A DNA stretch of 64,000 bases from PGYR01 sp046290495 (GTDB taxonomy: Bacteria; Bacteroidota; Ignavibacteria; Kapaibacteriales; UBA2268). The stretch is taken from positions 892,858-956,857 of the forward strand of contig JBKAGT010000006.1 of NCBI GenBank assembly GCA_046290495.1. Direction: 5' to 3'. The translations under genes were made by a program, and so were the position numbers. The notes under the pieces are model-generated. The model made no database searches. It had not been told where the DNA came from and saw only the letters and a list, made by a program, of their open reading frames with translations. Of the stretch, positions 45,158 to 53,811 are shown one piece after another. Position 1 is the stretch's first letter. Each line of letters starts with the position of its first letter.

Positions 45158-45781
45158 ATGAATTTTGAATTAGAAGATAAACTAAGGAACATGATTGAAA
45201 AACAGGAGCTTGATAATTCAATTAAAATTGCCGAATCAGAGTTGATAAAGATTCCTGAAACAGATTTTCATAAAATGATTGGTAAAGATATTTTGCACCT
45301 TTCAAATGATTTGAAGATTTATATTCAAAACTTCGATAAATCAACATCCGTGATTTTAAATAAACCCAAAGGATTCATAAAATCTGTTTTTGGAAAGCCA
45401 ACAGACTATAGACCAGCTGCATATTATTGCGAAATGAATGGATTTACAATTAATTATGATAGGTGGTTTATTGATTTGTTTTCATTTAAGGAAATGGGCG
45501 GAGATGATTGGGATTGGTTGTGCGAATTCTATGATTCAACAGCAGGTGACTTTACAATTACAGGATTGGAAGATATTCAGAAGGCCTTTGAAGACGTTCA
45601 CGAAAATGACCGATTTAAAGAACCGAATATTAAAAAAGCTTATGAAGTTTGTGAATTACTAGTAATCCTGAGACTGCAAGAACTTTTTAGATTTACATAC
45701 TCAAAAATTGAAGAATCTTTAGGTAATATTCCAATGTTCGTAACTGCACATGATTATTCACTAATTTATAGAGTTAACTAA
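45158..45781 (+). CDS. Small soluble protein, possibly immunity-associated
   Basis: A 207-residue protein. The distinctive part is about residues 92-165: 'GFTINYDRWFIDLFSFKEMGGDDWDWLCEFYD', then 'FTITGLEDIQKAFEDVHEN' and 'AYEVCELLVILRLQELFRFTYSKI'. I recall proteins with this DWLC/TLTGLE pattern as small hypothetical genes paired with the type encoded next door, but have no firm family. The start follows the duplicated leader and 10-codon stub. Its stop is adjacent to the ATG of the next gene (TAAATG), so the two are cotranscribed. Confidence 0.6.
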   Translation: MNFELEDKLRNMIEKQELDNSIKIAESELIKIPETDFHKMIGKDILHLSNDLKIYIQNFDKSTSVILNKPKGFIKSVFGKPTDYRPAAYYCEMNGFTINYDRWFIDLFSFKEMGGDDWDWLCEFYDSTAGDFTITGLEDIQKAFEDVHENDRFKEPNIKKAYEVCELLVILRLQELFRFTYSKIEESLGNIPMFVTAHDYSLIYRVN

Positions 45782-46435
45782 ATGACTGAGTGGTTTAGAA
45801 ATACTGATTGGAATGAAGAAATTAAAGATTACTTTGAACTTAAACTTAAGCGCGCTAGAGGAAGTTATAGCAAAGCTCAATACCTAAGAATTCAAGCAGG
45901 GTACTTACTTGATACAAAAAAGCACGGACAGATAGGAGAAAGATTAATGGATAGATTGTTCAGTGATTTTCCAGATGAGAAATCTACTGTGATATTTGGT
46001 CATGAGCAACTAGCTGATTATTTTTATAATAGAAATCAATTCGACAAGGCAGAGAGTGAGTATAAGACTGTTGTAGAGTATTATCAATCTAAAAATAGGA
46101 GTGGTACGTCTGGATTAGCTGATGTAAAACTTGCAGATTTGATTTTATCAACTAAGCAAACGGACAAATATAGCTACGCCTACAACCTAATTACCGTTGA
46201 TTTTAAGAAAACTGGTGGTTTGGTACATTTAAACGACAGTAAGTACTATTACTATTTGACTTGTGCGAGATTAGCAAGTAGACTAGGACTAATAGAGGAT
46301 TCAAAGGAGTTTGCAAAGATTGCATTTGATTTAAGTAAAATAACTGAGCCTCAACTTTTAAGACATAAAACAGTCGGGATTGTAAAAGCGAAAAAACATG
46401 ATTTAAAAGAACTGGAAAATATAATGATTAAATAA
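45782..46435 (+). CDS. TPR-like protein with WFRNTDWNEEI opening
   Basis: A 217-residue helical protein opening MTEWFRNTDWNEEIKDYFELKLKRAR, followed by 'KAQYLRIQAGYLL' and repeated helix pairs ('LADYFYNRNQFDKAESEYKTVVEYY', 'YLTCARLASRLGLIEDSKEFAKIAFDL') typical of TPR/SEL1-like folds. The opening occurs in many short bacterial proteins of unknown role. It begins directly after the upstream stop, so it forms a two-gene unit with 45158-45781. A dispersed repeat follows 27 bases later. Confidence 0.65.
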   Translation: MTEWFRNTDWNEEIKDYFELKLKRARGSYSKAQYLRIQAGYLLDTKKHGQIGERLMDRLFSDFPDEKSTVIFGHEQLADYFYNRNQFDKAESEYKTVVEYYQSKNRSGTSGLADVKLADLILSTKQTDKYSYAYNLITVDFKKTGGLVHLNDSKYYYYLTCARLASRLGLIEDSKEFAKIAFDLSKITEPQLLRHKTVGIVKAKKHDLKELENIMIK

Positions 46436-46461
46436 ATAGCAGCCCAAACCAAGTGTTTATA

Positions 46462-46535
46462 AGTCATTGCGAACGAAGTGTGGCAATCTATTTTGAGACA
46501 GCCCACGCCCGGCGTGAAAAGCTCCTCCAAAGGAA
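46462..46535. repeat. Dispersed repeat (copy 4, diverged)
   Basis: Starts GTCATTGCGAACGAAGTG and continues TGGCAATCTATTTTGAGACA, then CCCACGCCCGGCGTG and GCTCCTCCAAAGG. The central palindrome is broken here (TCTATTTTGAGA). Confidence 0.6.
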
Positions 46536-46677
46536 TAACTAACAAATATCATAAATTGTTATATATATACATGTTATATTGATTAATGTTATATTATATA
46601 ACAATAAATTAAACATATGTTTCTATTTAAGTAACAATAAATAATTATCATTTAGAAATATTCTTTCTGAATTTTAT

Positions 46678-46894
46678 GCTGAATAGAATTGAATCATTTT
46701 TAAGAAAAATGTGTGTTTTTTTTAATACTTTACTAGCAACTAAATTCAAGAAGAAAAAAAACAAGACCCAAAACTTGCTAAGGAAATCAAATATAACTTT
46801 TACAATTGGTAAGAAAAGGATGAAAATTAGAATGATTTATAGTAATGGTAGGGCGTTTTGTTTACATAGTTCTGATTTATTTAACGAATTCTAA
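46678..46894 (+). CDS. Doubtful small ORF, lysine-rich
   Basis: A 72-codon frame opening MLNRIESFLRKM, basic (KFKKKKNK) and without recognisable domain. It lies alone in a 968-base gap (46436-47403) that otherwise holds a diverged dispersed repeat, an AT-rich inverted repeat (46556-46604) and a direct repeat (47221-47320). No ribosome-binding site is evident. It could be a real short gene or chance. Confidence 0.25.
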
Positions 46895-47220
46895 TCTACC
46901 ATTTCTATAGTTTTTCAGAATGTAGAGCACAATTGTTCCTTCAATGTAATGTTCTAGGATAATTCATTCTTCAAATTGCCATTCCGAATCAGTTTGATTT
47001 GGTCTTACACTCGAAAGGAAAGGAATGTATGGTTTTCTAGCACATTACTGAAAGGCAAGCTTTTATAGTTGCTCTATTAAGACAGACCTGTCAGGTTCTT
47101 GTTACTTAATAAGGTCAATTTGCCAATCAATTATAAAATACTGATTTTTCATTTTTCTCTCATAATTATAGCAGAAATATTGCAGTTTTGATAAAATTTT
47201 GTAATCCGTTTAAAACACCT

Positions 47221-47320
47221 TCACTGAACTTTTAAACCAATAGCACAATCCGTGTATTTTGTAAATTTGAAACAAATCGTTCTGTAATTGTGATGACAAG
47301 GTTATTTATCGTCCTTCTGG
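47221..47320 (+). repeat. Direct repeat flanking rsgA (3' side)
   Basis: About 100 bases: TCACTGAACTTTTAAACCAA, TAGCAC, then TGTAAATTTG, and GTGATGACAAGGTTATTTA. The partner, in the same orientation, is at 48559-48660. Confidence 0.75.
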
Positions 47321-47403
47321 TATAATAGCATGGTTTGAATATTTACTATAGATTGTATAAGAGGTGTGTCTTAGTGGGGAGTCTTGTATAGATGTTTTAG
47401 CAC

Positions 47404-48462
47404 TTAATATTTATTATGAATCTTCTTCATGTTCTTAATCAATTTCCCTAGGTCTTTATACTTCTTTTTCCTTTCAAGAGCACTTGATTCATAATACATT
47501 CTTTCCTTTTCCATCCTGATATAGTTCTCATACGTTTCATGGCTCAGTTGATCATTTTCAATAGCTTCTAATACTGCACAACTATCTTCATTTGTATGCG
47601 TACAATCTGAGTATTTACAATCTTTTGAAAGCTCAGAAATTTCATCAAATGTCATTTCCATTCCTTTCTGAGAATCAGTTATTCCAATTTCTCTCATTCC
47701 TGGATTATCAATAAGAATGCCTTGTTCAAGTATAATCAATTCTCGATGAGTTGTAACATGCTTTCCACGGTCTATACTTTCGCTGATTTCTCCTGTTTTC
47801 ATAATCTCCTCTCCACTTAGAATATTAATCAAAGTAGATTTTCCGACACCTGATGACCCAAGCAAACAGTATGTTTTTCCTTTTTGTAAAACAGACTTTA
47901 AATCATTTATACCTTCTTGGCTCATGTTACTTATGGGAAACACAGGGATATTCTTGATTCTCTCTTTAATCTGAATAAGTAATTCCTTAAGCTCATGTTC
48001 TTCGATTAAGTCAATCTTACTTAAGACGACAACAGGTTCAATTGCCGAATTATTACAAATTGTCATATACCGTTCTAGCCTATTAATGCTGAAGTCTCGA
48101 TTAATAGATTGAATTATTAGACCCATGTCAATGTTTGTGGCAATTATCTGAGATTGACCTTTCTTTCCTACTGCTTTTCTTTCTAATTTGGAAGTCCTAG
48201 GTAAAACTGCATGAATTAGCGCTTTATCTTCGTCATATTCTACGATTGCAACCCAATCGCCTACAGCCGGTAGTTCACTTTTATCTTCTATAGTAAACCT
48301 TAAATTTCCAATAAGCTCACAATCAAGCTCAGCTGATGTAGTTCTTACTTTGTAGCGATCTTTATAGGCTGTAATAACTCTGCCAATGGCAAAAGAATCG
48401 AGTTGTTGTTCTTTCCTATATTCATTCAGTTGGTTTGTATATCCTAAATCTTCAAGAGTCAT
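47404..48462 (-). CDS. rsgA: Ribosome small-subunit-dependent GTPase A
   Basis: A 352-residue circularly permuted GTPase. An N-terminal OB-fold ('GRVITAYKDRYKVRT', 'GDWVAIVEYDED') is followed by G4 (VLSKIDL), G1 (GSSGVGKSTLIN) and G3 (DNPGMREIG) in that order. The zinc-binding C-terminus has CKYSDCTHTNEDSC (C-x4-C-x-H-x5-C). RsgA checks late 30S subunit assembly. 'LERKAVGKKGQSQIIATNID' is the usual switch region. It is a stand-alone gene between two ~100-base direct repeats in otherwise accessory DNA. The family is often single-copy, so whether it is the main copy needs the rest of the genome. Confidence 0.95.
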   Translation of the reverse strand: MTLEDLGYTNQLNEYRKEQQLDSFAIGRVITAYKDRYKVRTTSAELDCELIGNLRFTIEDKSELPAVGDWVAIVEYDEDKALIHAVLPRTSKLERKAVGKKGQSQIIATNIDMGLIIQSINRDFSINRLERYMTICNNSAIEPVVVLSKIDLIEEHELKELLIQIKERIKNIPVFPISNMSQEGINDLKSVLQKGKTYCLLGSSGVGKSTLINILSGEEIMKTGEISESIDRGKHVTTHRELIILEQGILIDNPGMREIGITDSQKGMEMTFDEISELSKDCKYSDCTHTNEDSCAVLEAIENDQLSHETYENYIRMEKERMYYESSALERKKKYKDLGKLIKNMKKIHNKY

Positions 48463-48558
48463 TTTAAGTTTCTTTTATTAAGCACATTGTATTGGTATGC
48501 AAAATAACATTTTAAAATATTTGAAGAAAGACAATTGAGTGTCTATCAAAATCCCCCC

Positions 48559-48660
48559 TCACTGAACTTTTAAACCAATAGCACCATCAGTTTTATTTTG
48601 TAAATTGGACTCACATCGTTCAGTAAAAGTGATGACAAGGTTATTTACCGTTTCGTTGGC
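48559..48660 (+). repeat. Direct repeat flanking rsgA (5' side)
   Basis: Shares TCACTGAACTTTTAAACCAA, TAGCAC, TTTTGTAAATTGGA and GTGATGACAAGGTTATTTA with 47221-47320. It lies in the 468-base gap between rsgA and the IS256 element; nothing coding was seen there. Confidence 0.75.
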
Positions 48661-48854
48661 GTTGATTCATCATTGAAAAGCATTAAGAATTTTCAAATAT
48701 TGATGAATTTATCTCAATTTTGTGTCAAAATTGGTGATTTTCTTGTCATTTTCTCACAAAATTTCGAAAAATCGACAATAGTGAGGATAATTAAAGATAA
48801 AACACACAAAATAACGGATTGAAACATTAAAATAAGTAGTAAAACAGCTTAAAG

Positions 48855-48930
48855 CGATTTCCTAAACACTGTCAAGCTACTGTTAGATGGGTGTTTTTGG
48901 GTAGTTATAGGCACTGTAGAGGGATTTTTC
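48855..48930 (+). repeat. Five-prime module of the hairpin repeat, cut off by IS256
   Basis: AAACACTGTCAAGCTACTG, TTAGATGGGTGTTTTTGGG, TTATAGGCACTGTAGAGGG and TTTTTCGG match 55571-55638 with scattered changes. At 55.6 kb this module runs straight into hairpin A; here the IS256-family element lies between the module and the hairpin at 50352. Confidence 0.65.
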
Positions 48931-50352
48931 GGGAGTGTAAATTAAACTCTGTCTAGTTAGTTAAAATGGTTAATAAATATTCTAAACTGTGCTTAATTTC
49001 TAAATACAATATAGCTAGTTTTTAGTTTATCTCTAGTTGCTATCATAATTCTGTTTAATATTTTGTATTTATTTAGGTTTATATTTTAAGCTTTAATCTA
49101 TCTTCACCAAAGTGTATAGCTAACTGTTGCACAGTAGTTCCCCAATGGGGTAGCTGTTGTGTCAACTTCTTTATTATTTGCATTGTTGTTAAGTAAACTA
49201 GTTTCATTAATGCCATATTGCTTGTAAAACTACCTTTGGTTTTTGTTACTTTTCTAATCTGTCTATGGAAGCCTTCTACCATGTTGGTTGTATAGATCAA
49301 CCTTCGTATCTCTGGAGAGTAAGAAAAATATGGTGTAAGTTTATCCCAGTTGTTCCTCCAAGACTTTATTAGCAATGGATATTTCGCTCCCCATTTCTTT
49401 TCTAAATTATCTAACTCAAGTTTAGCTAAATCTACTGTATTTGCTTTATATATCAATTTTAGATCAGTCATAAAGTCTTTTCTATTGCTACTGCTTACAT
49501 ATTTGATTGTATTGCGGATTTGATGTATAACACAGCTCTGCACCTCACATTTAGGATAAACTGTCTCTATAGCTTCAGAGAACCCCTTTAAGTTGTCTAT
49601 ACATGCTATTAGTATATCTTCTAATCCTCGATTCTTTAATTCTGTGAGAACTGATAGCCAGAATGTAGCTCCTTCACTATCAGAAATATACAGACCCAAC
49701 AGTTCTTTTTTTCCTTCTCTGATTATTGCTAATACTGTATACATTGCTTTAGTAATTACCCTACCTTCTTCTCTTACCTTAAAATGCATTGCATCCATAA
49801 ACACTATAGGATATATTGATTCAAGACTTCTATTTTGCCACTCTGTTATCTCAGGAATAATCTTATCTGTTATATTTGATAACATTGTTGCTGATACTGG
49901 GACATCATACATATCTTCAACATAATCAGATATATCTCTTAAACTCATTCCTTTGCCATATAGAGACAAGATCTTGCTTGACAAGCTCCCAGGCTAGTAT
50001 TCTTTCTCGCTTCTTTACTATCTCTGGTTCAAATGTAGAATGCCTATCTTGAGGGGTTTCAATTTCTACTTCTCCTAGGCTTGATATTACTGTCTTCTTA
50101 CCCTTACCGTTTCTCTTATTCTTTTTGCTTCGTTCTACCTCTGATAGATGTTCTTCCATCTCTGCTTGAAGAGCTGTTTCTAGAAACTGTTTTAATAGTG
50201 GGGTAAATGCTCCATCTTTACCTAACATGGATTTGCCAGACTTTAATTGTTTTAATGCTTTTTCTTGCATTAATTTATATTCTTGCTCTGTCATTGGACT
50301 TCTCCGTTTCTTAATTATAACTTCTTTGGACAGAGTTTAGTTTACAGTCTCC
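48931..50352 (-). mobile_element. IS256-family insertion sequence
   Basis: About 1.4 kb with imperfect terminal inverted repeats: TGTAAATTAAACTCTGTC (48936-48953) and, on the other strand, TGTAAACTAAACTCTGTC (50329-50346); the few outer bases GGGAG / GGAGAC are less certain. It holds one transposase reading region on the minus strand. I found no convincing 8-9 base target duplication. Flanking DNA on both sides belongs to one copy of the hairpin repeat, so the element inserted there. Confidence 0.85.
49079..50294 (-). pseudogene. IS256-family (Mutator-type) transposase, frameshifted
   Basis: Two overlapping frames together cover the full transposase. The first (50294-49926) encodes the N-terminal 'FTPLLKQFLETALQAEMEEHL' and 'TPQDRHSTFEPEIVKKRERIL'. 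The second (49984-49079) encodes 'KILSLYGKGMSLRDIS', the catalytic DDE residues in FMDAMHFKV, IACIDNLKGF and MVEGFHRQIRKVTKTKG, and the family end. Joining WE to LSSKILSLYG needs one base skipped near 49985. Intact IS256 transposases are single ORFs, so this is most simply a one-base insertion that inactivates it. A programmed shift is unlikely. Confidence 0.85.
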
Positions 50353-50525
50353 ACACTTCCGAAGTAAAGTGTGCCTATTAGAATATCAATAACTTAGGAA
50401 TACTTATGTGATATACAATACTAAAAAGTAAATGTATTTTAAAACTCCAAAAAAAAGCACACCTATGTGGGAAAGGTGTGCTAGTTCTTTTTAAAATGTG
50501 CGAGAATTCATGGATTTACCACACT
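50352..50525 (+). repeat. Hairpin repeat, copy 1 (two hairpins and tail)
   Basis: Hairpin A is CACACTT/AAGTGTG (50352-50373). A spacer with TTAGGAATACTTATGTGATA follows. Hairpin B is AGCACACC/GGTGTGCT (50456-50482), followed by AGTTCTTTTT and a tail GTGCGAG...TTACCACAC. The same order occurs at 56921-57096. Hairpin B plus its T-rich tail could terminate plus-strand transcription. The rest of the gap before the T9SS gene at 50677 shows nothing else. Confidence 0.8.
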
Positions 50526-50676
50526 CCGAAATTTAAAAAATTAAACAAATCAAAAGAACCGATTCCATTGCTAATACCAAAATAAAAATATCACGAATCC
50601 CATTCTGTTAAGAAAGTTTAAAGCGTCTAAATTAAATAGACTTTCTTAATGTCCAATCTTAATCATTCTGTAATAT

Positions 50677-52164
50677 TTAATTAAAAATTTTATAGACCAT
50701 ATCTCCTATTGTTATGAAATAGATTCCATGGTTAGTTTGTCCAAATAGTTTACCAGAGTATCCTTTATTAAAACTATTTATCTTGTTTCCTAGAATATCA
50801 TAGATTGTCAACTCTGAAGTAAGATTATCAGCAATGACATTATCTGTTGTTATAATTATATCTTTTCTTTCAATGAGTTGTCTTATGTTGCTCAATCCGT
50901 CAAATTTAAAGCTCCAACTCTGACTCCAATTACTTCTTTCATCTCCGTTAATTGAACGAACTTTCCAGTAGTAATTTTTTGTTTTGTCCAAATCTAAGTT
51001 ATTCAGATTATTATTATTTGAATTAAATATTTGGGGAGTTTCATACCAAAGATTATCAGCAATCATAATCTCATATTCCCCTGCGTTCGTGGAATTCCAT
51101 TCTAAAGTAAGAGCGTTTTTAATCGAACTCTTATCTTTTGGGTTCTCGAGTACTGGTGCTAGCAAGGTGTTCTGATTACTTTTCTTCATTTTAATATTAG
51201 CTTTCCAAACGGCACCTGTAATATCTGAAAGAAACATATCACCTTCAGGATGAATAATAATAGGCAGTCTGTATCTGTTAGTAACTGAGAAAATACCTTC
51301 CCCAACAGGTTGCCAAGTTAGGCCTTTGTCAGTTGTCATAACAGGACCCAAATTTGCTAAGACCGCAAAAGCAGTATCTTGGTTAACTTTTGTAAACCCA
51401 ACTACTACATCATTAAGAGAAATCGTTTCCCAAGAATTGCCACCATTGACAGTTCGATAACCTTGGCCTGAACCCCCTTCTCTTCGAACAGACACTACCA
51501 TCGTGTTCTCATCAAAAATTATTGCCTGCTCAAACCATTCGTATTGCAATAGCATTTTTTCCCAGTTCCTTCCGCCATCATTAGAATAATACAAGCTACC
51601 CCGTGTACCAAACTCTTCTTCGTCAAAACCAATATTAAATGAGCCAGCAAGTATTTGATTGTTATTTATCTCTAAACAATGTATTCTTCCCACAACTTCA
51701 TCAATTTGGTGCCAGTCAACTAAGTTAGTTGTATAGACTAAACCACCTGCAGCACCAACCCACATTTTACCTGAATTATCATCTCCAAAACCTTGAATAA
51801 AGTGATTTGGTAAATCTATTTCTTTCCATGTTTTTGCCGTATCTTCAGAATAATAATATTTTGAATGTAACTCTGACACAAGTCTTCCATCATTTAGACT
51901 TCTCATATCATAATATCCGTCTCCATTATATTCGCTACCCGTATCCTTAATCAATTCCCAAGTTTTTCCTTTATCTGTTGAAAATGCGTTCTCCGCCCAA
52001 TTTCCTATAATATAAAAGACACCACTTTTATCTATGTAGAAACTTGTAAACCCTTTTCCACTCAGAGTGCCATCCGATATAGGATTATCGACTCTTTCCC
52101 AATTTACATCATATTGACCAAATAATGATGCACTTAAAACAAAAAACAGAATAATGATTTTCAT
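50677..52164 (-). CDS. T9SS-secreted beta-propeller (BNR/sialidase-like repeat) protein
   Basis: A 495-residue exported protein (signal about 1-16, ASLFGQ). Asp-box-like motifs recur: 'FSTDKGKTWELI', 'YYSEDTAKTWKEI', 'YYSNDGGRNWEKM', 'RTVNGGNSWETI', 'MTTDKGLTWQPV', the S/T-x-D-x-G-x-T-W pattern of BNR/YCF48-like propellers. A fibronectin-like segment follows (about 345-420), then a T9SS domain ('LTIYDILGNKINSFN', 'GIYFITIGDMVYKIFN'). No sialidase catalytic residues are evident, so it is probably a binding or structural protein. It is the last of five minus-strand genes that start with a sigma factor. Confidence 0.8.
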   Translation of the reverse strand: MKIIILFFVLSASLFGQYDVNWERVDNPISDGTLSGKGFTSFYIDKSGVFYIIGNWAENAFSTDKGKTWELIKDTGSEYNGDGYYDMRSLNDGRLVSELHSKYYYSEDTAKTWKEIDLPNHFIQGFGDDNSGKMWVGAAGGLVYTTNLVDWHQIDEVVGRIHCLEINNNQILAGSFNIGFDEEEFGTRGSLYYSNDGGRNWEKMLLQYEWFEQAIIFDENTMVVSVRREGGSGQGYRTVNGGNSWETISLNDVVVGFTKVNQDTAFAVLANLGPVMTTDKGLTWQPVGEGIFSVTNRYRLPIIIHPEGDMFLSDITGAVWKANIKMKKSNQNTLLAPVLENPKDKSSIKNALTLEWNSTNAGEYEIMIADNLWYETPQIFNSNNNNLNNLDLDKTKNYYWKVRSINGDERSNWSQSWSFKFDGLSNIRQLIERKDIIITTDNVIADNLTSELTIYDILGNKINSFNKGYSGKLFGQTNHGIYFITIGDMVYKIFN

Positions 52165-52175
52165 ATTATCTCCGA

Positions 52176-52202
52176 AATAAAAATACCCGAGGTGTACTCG
52201 GG
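52176..52202 (-). terminator. Terminator after the Ig-domain T9SS gene
   Basis: A 6-bp stem CCCGAG/CTCGGG (52186-52202) followed on the minus strand by TATTTTTATTTC. It lies between the stop at 52213 and the propeller gene start at 52164, so the propeller gene may depend on read-through or a promoter of its own. Confidence 0.7.
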
Positions 52203-52212
52203 CATTATTTAA

Positions 52213-53199
52213 TTATTTATTTACCTGGAATGGTATTATCAATACTTTATTCTTTTCATCTAAAATAGACAAGAAATACTTTCCTGAATTCAAAGACTGA
52301 ACATTTAAATTTACAAAATTAATATTGAAATCAGCTACTGATAAAGCTTTTTGACCACTTACATTGTACACAGTTATTTCTTTTGCCTTTACACTCTCAT
52401 CCCATTCAAATTTTGCAGTTGCATAAGCAGGATTCGGTGATACTTTTGATATTCTGTTTGTATTGTCAAAAACCACTGAGGTAACTGAATTAACATTAAG
52501 TTTAAATATTTGAGAGTTTCCTCTTGTGAAATCACCATCTACTCCAGATTCAACTTTCACAACGAATGAACCCGTCTCATTAGGAATCCATTTTATTAAT
52601 CCAGATTCTTTGTCTATTGTCATTCCTTCAGGAGCTGAACTAAGTCTAAATACTATATCAAACTCTTGCTCTAGGGCTCTGTCTTGGAGTACTTCTACAT
52701 CATAATTATATTCTCTATTTATTTCCGCCTCTAGAACAGGGTTAGAAATAATGCTAGAATACTCACGGTCAAAAACGTCTTCCAAGTCACCCTCATTATA
52801 TACTCTACCACATGCCGTGCTTACAATATTTGATCGCTCTGACTCATTTCCGTTCTCATCAACTGCTGTCACATAATATGAATAAGCTTTTGCATTCAAA
52901 TCAATGCCTAAATCAGTTGATTCTTCTAAAGATAAAAAAACATCATTGTCATTAAACTTTGTAGCTTTTTTGAAGCTATTGTCCTCATCCATTACAACTT
53001 CTTTGAAATAGAAATTGTAATACTCTGCATTCTCTACTGCTTTAAAAGTAATAATCAAATCCAAAGGTGAATCTGTATCATCACCATACTCGAGATACCC
53101 CAGATTTATTTTAAGTCCCACTGGCCTATCATTTCTAGCTTGCAGAGCTGTCATAGTCAAAAAACTGACTATGAGTAATATTTTAAATATAGTTCTCAT
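52213..53199 (-). CDS. T9SS-secreted protein with putative Ig/cadherin-like domain
   Basis: A 328-residue exported protein (signal about 1-21). A fibronectin-like region (about 22-130, 'DLIITFKAVENAEYYNFYFKEV', 'KAYSYYVTAVDENGNES') is followed by a 'putative Ig' module (about 165-240: 'LSSAPEGMTIDKESGLIKWIPNETGSFVVKV', the D..tGlI.W.P motif). The end is a T9SS domain ('VSPNPAYATAKFEW', 'ITVYNVSGQKALSV', 'LNSGKYFLSIL'). These modules are common in surface proteins and have no known enzymatic role. Part of the sigma-factor locus. Confidence 0.8.
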   Translation of the reverse strand: MRTIFKILLIVSFLTMTALQARNDRPVGLKINLGYLEYGDDTDSPLDLIITFKAVENAEYYNFYFKEVVMDEDNSFKKATKFNDNDVFLSLEESTDLGIDLNAKAYSYYVTAVDENGNESERSNIVSTACGRVYNEGDLEDVFDREYSSIISNPVLEAEINREYNYDVEVLQDRALEQEFDIVFRLSSAPEGMTIDKESGLIKWIPNETGSFVVKVESGVDGDFTRGNSQIFKLNVNSVTSVVFDNTNRISKVSPNPAYATAKFEWDESVKAKEITVYNVSGQKALSVADFNINFVNLNVQSLNSGKYFLSILDEKNKVLIIPFQVNK

Positions 53200-53319
53200 T
53201 TTTATTTCCTTGCATTTATTTAAAAAATAACATGAATATTAATTGATATTATCGTTATCAATACTAGCGCGCTTATAGTATTTGATGCACTTAACTGACT
53301 GTTCTATGTTTGACAGAAA

Positions 53320-53811
53320 TTAATATTCAATAGTTAATTTACCTGTATCTGTATATAGTCTTGGGAATTGAATTTCTAGGTTAATTTCGAATTCAATTTT
53401 ACCAGCACTATTATTTTTTAACTTCAATTCTATTTTATTTGAGCCATCTATTGCAATTGGAGATATATAATCTCTTCTTAATAACTCCCCTGAAAAATAA
53501 CCGGTATTAGATACAATTATTCTATTCTCTAAGTCGAACTCTAACTTTTGAATTGTTATACTTTTTAGAATCTGTGATAGATTGTTATTCTCAGCGTAAA
53601 AGTTTTCGATTATTAAATGATCATTTTGAATTATTCTTTTATCATCATTCGTATTTAGCACTTCACCACCTATTGCAAGCTTTAGTGATTTGATTTCTAC
53701 CACTTCATCTGGGGTTTCAATCACATTTATTTCTCTAGGTGTTTCTGTGGACATAGGATCGTCACATGAATACAGAAAAACAACAATAAGGATTAATAAT
53801 AATTGTTTCAT
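53320..53811 (-). CDS. Small beta-rich lipoprotein
   Basis: A 163-residue lipoprotein precursor: MKQLLLILIVVFLYSCDDP, lipobox Cys at about residue 16. The mature part is a predicted beta sandwich ('VVEIKSLKLAIGGEVLNTND', 'AGKIEFEINLEIQFPRLYTDTGKLTIEY'). No family is recognised. Its start overlaps the end of the barrel-fusion gene by 4 bases (ATGA), so it is translated with it in the sigma-factor operon. Confidence 0.7.
   Translation of the reverse strand: MKQLLLILIVVFLYSCDDPMSTETPREINVIETPDEVVEIKSLKLAIGGEVLNTNDDKRIIQNDHLIIENFYAENNNLSQILKSITIQKLEFDLENRIIVSNTGYFSGELLRRDYISPIAIDGSNKIELKLKNNSAGKIEFEINLEIQFPRLYTDTGKLTIEY

Noticed and set aside
47085..47105. GACCTGTCAGGT-like palindrome
   Set aside because: It resembles the end of a common Bacteroidota intergenic repeat but only one short piece is present, too little to call a feature.
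48880..48900. Integron attC-like core (GTTAGAT) in the 5' module of the hairpin repeats
   Set aside because: GTTAGAT fits GTTRRRY in two copies, but no matching RYYYAAC partner at suitable spacing and no integron integrase were found.
49926..50000. Programmed frameshift producing the IS256 transposase
   Set aside because: IS256-family transposases are single ORFs and no slippery run or pseudoknot is obvious at the junction; a simple one-base mutation explains it.
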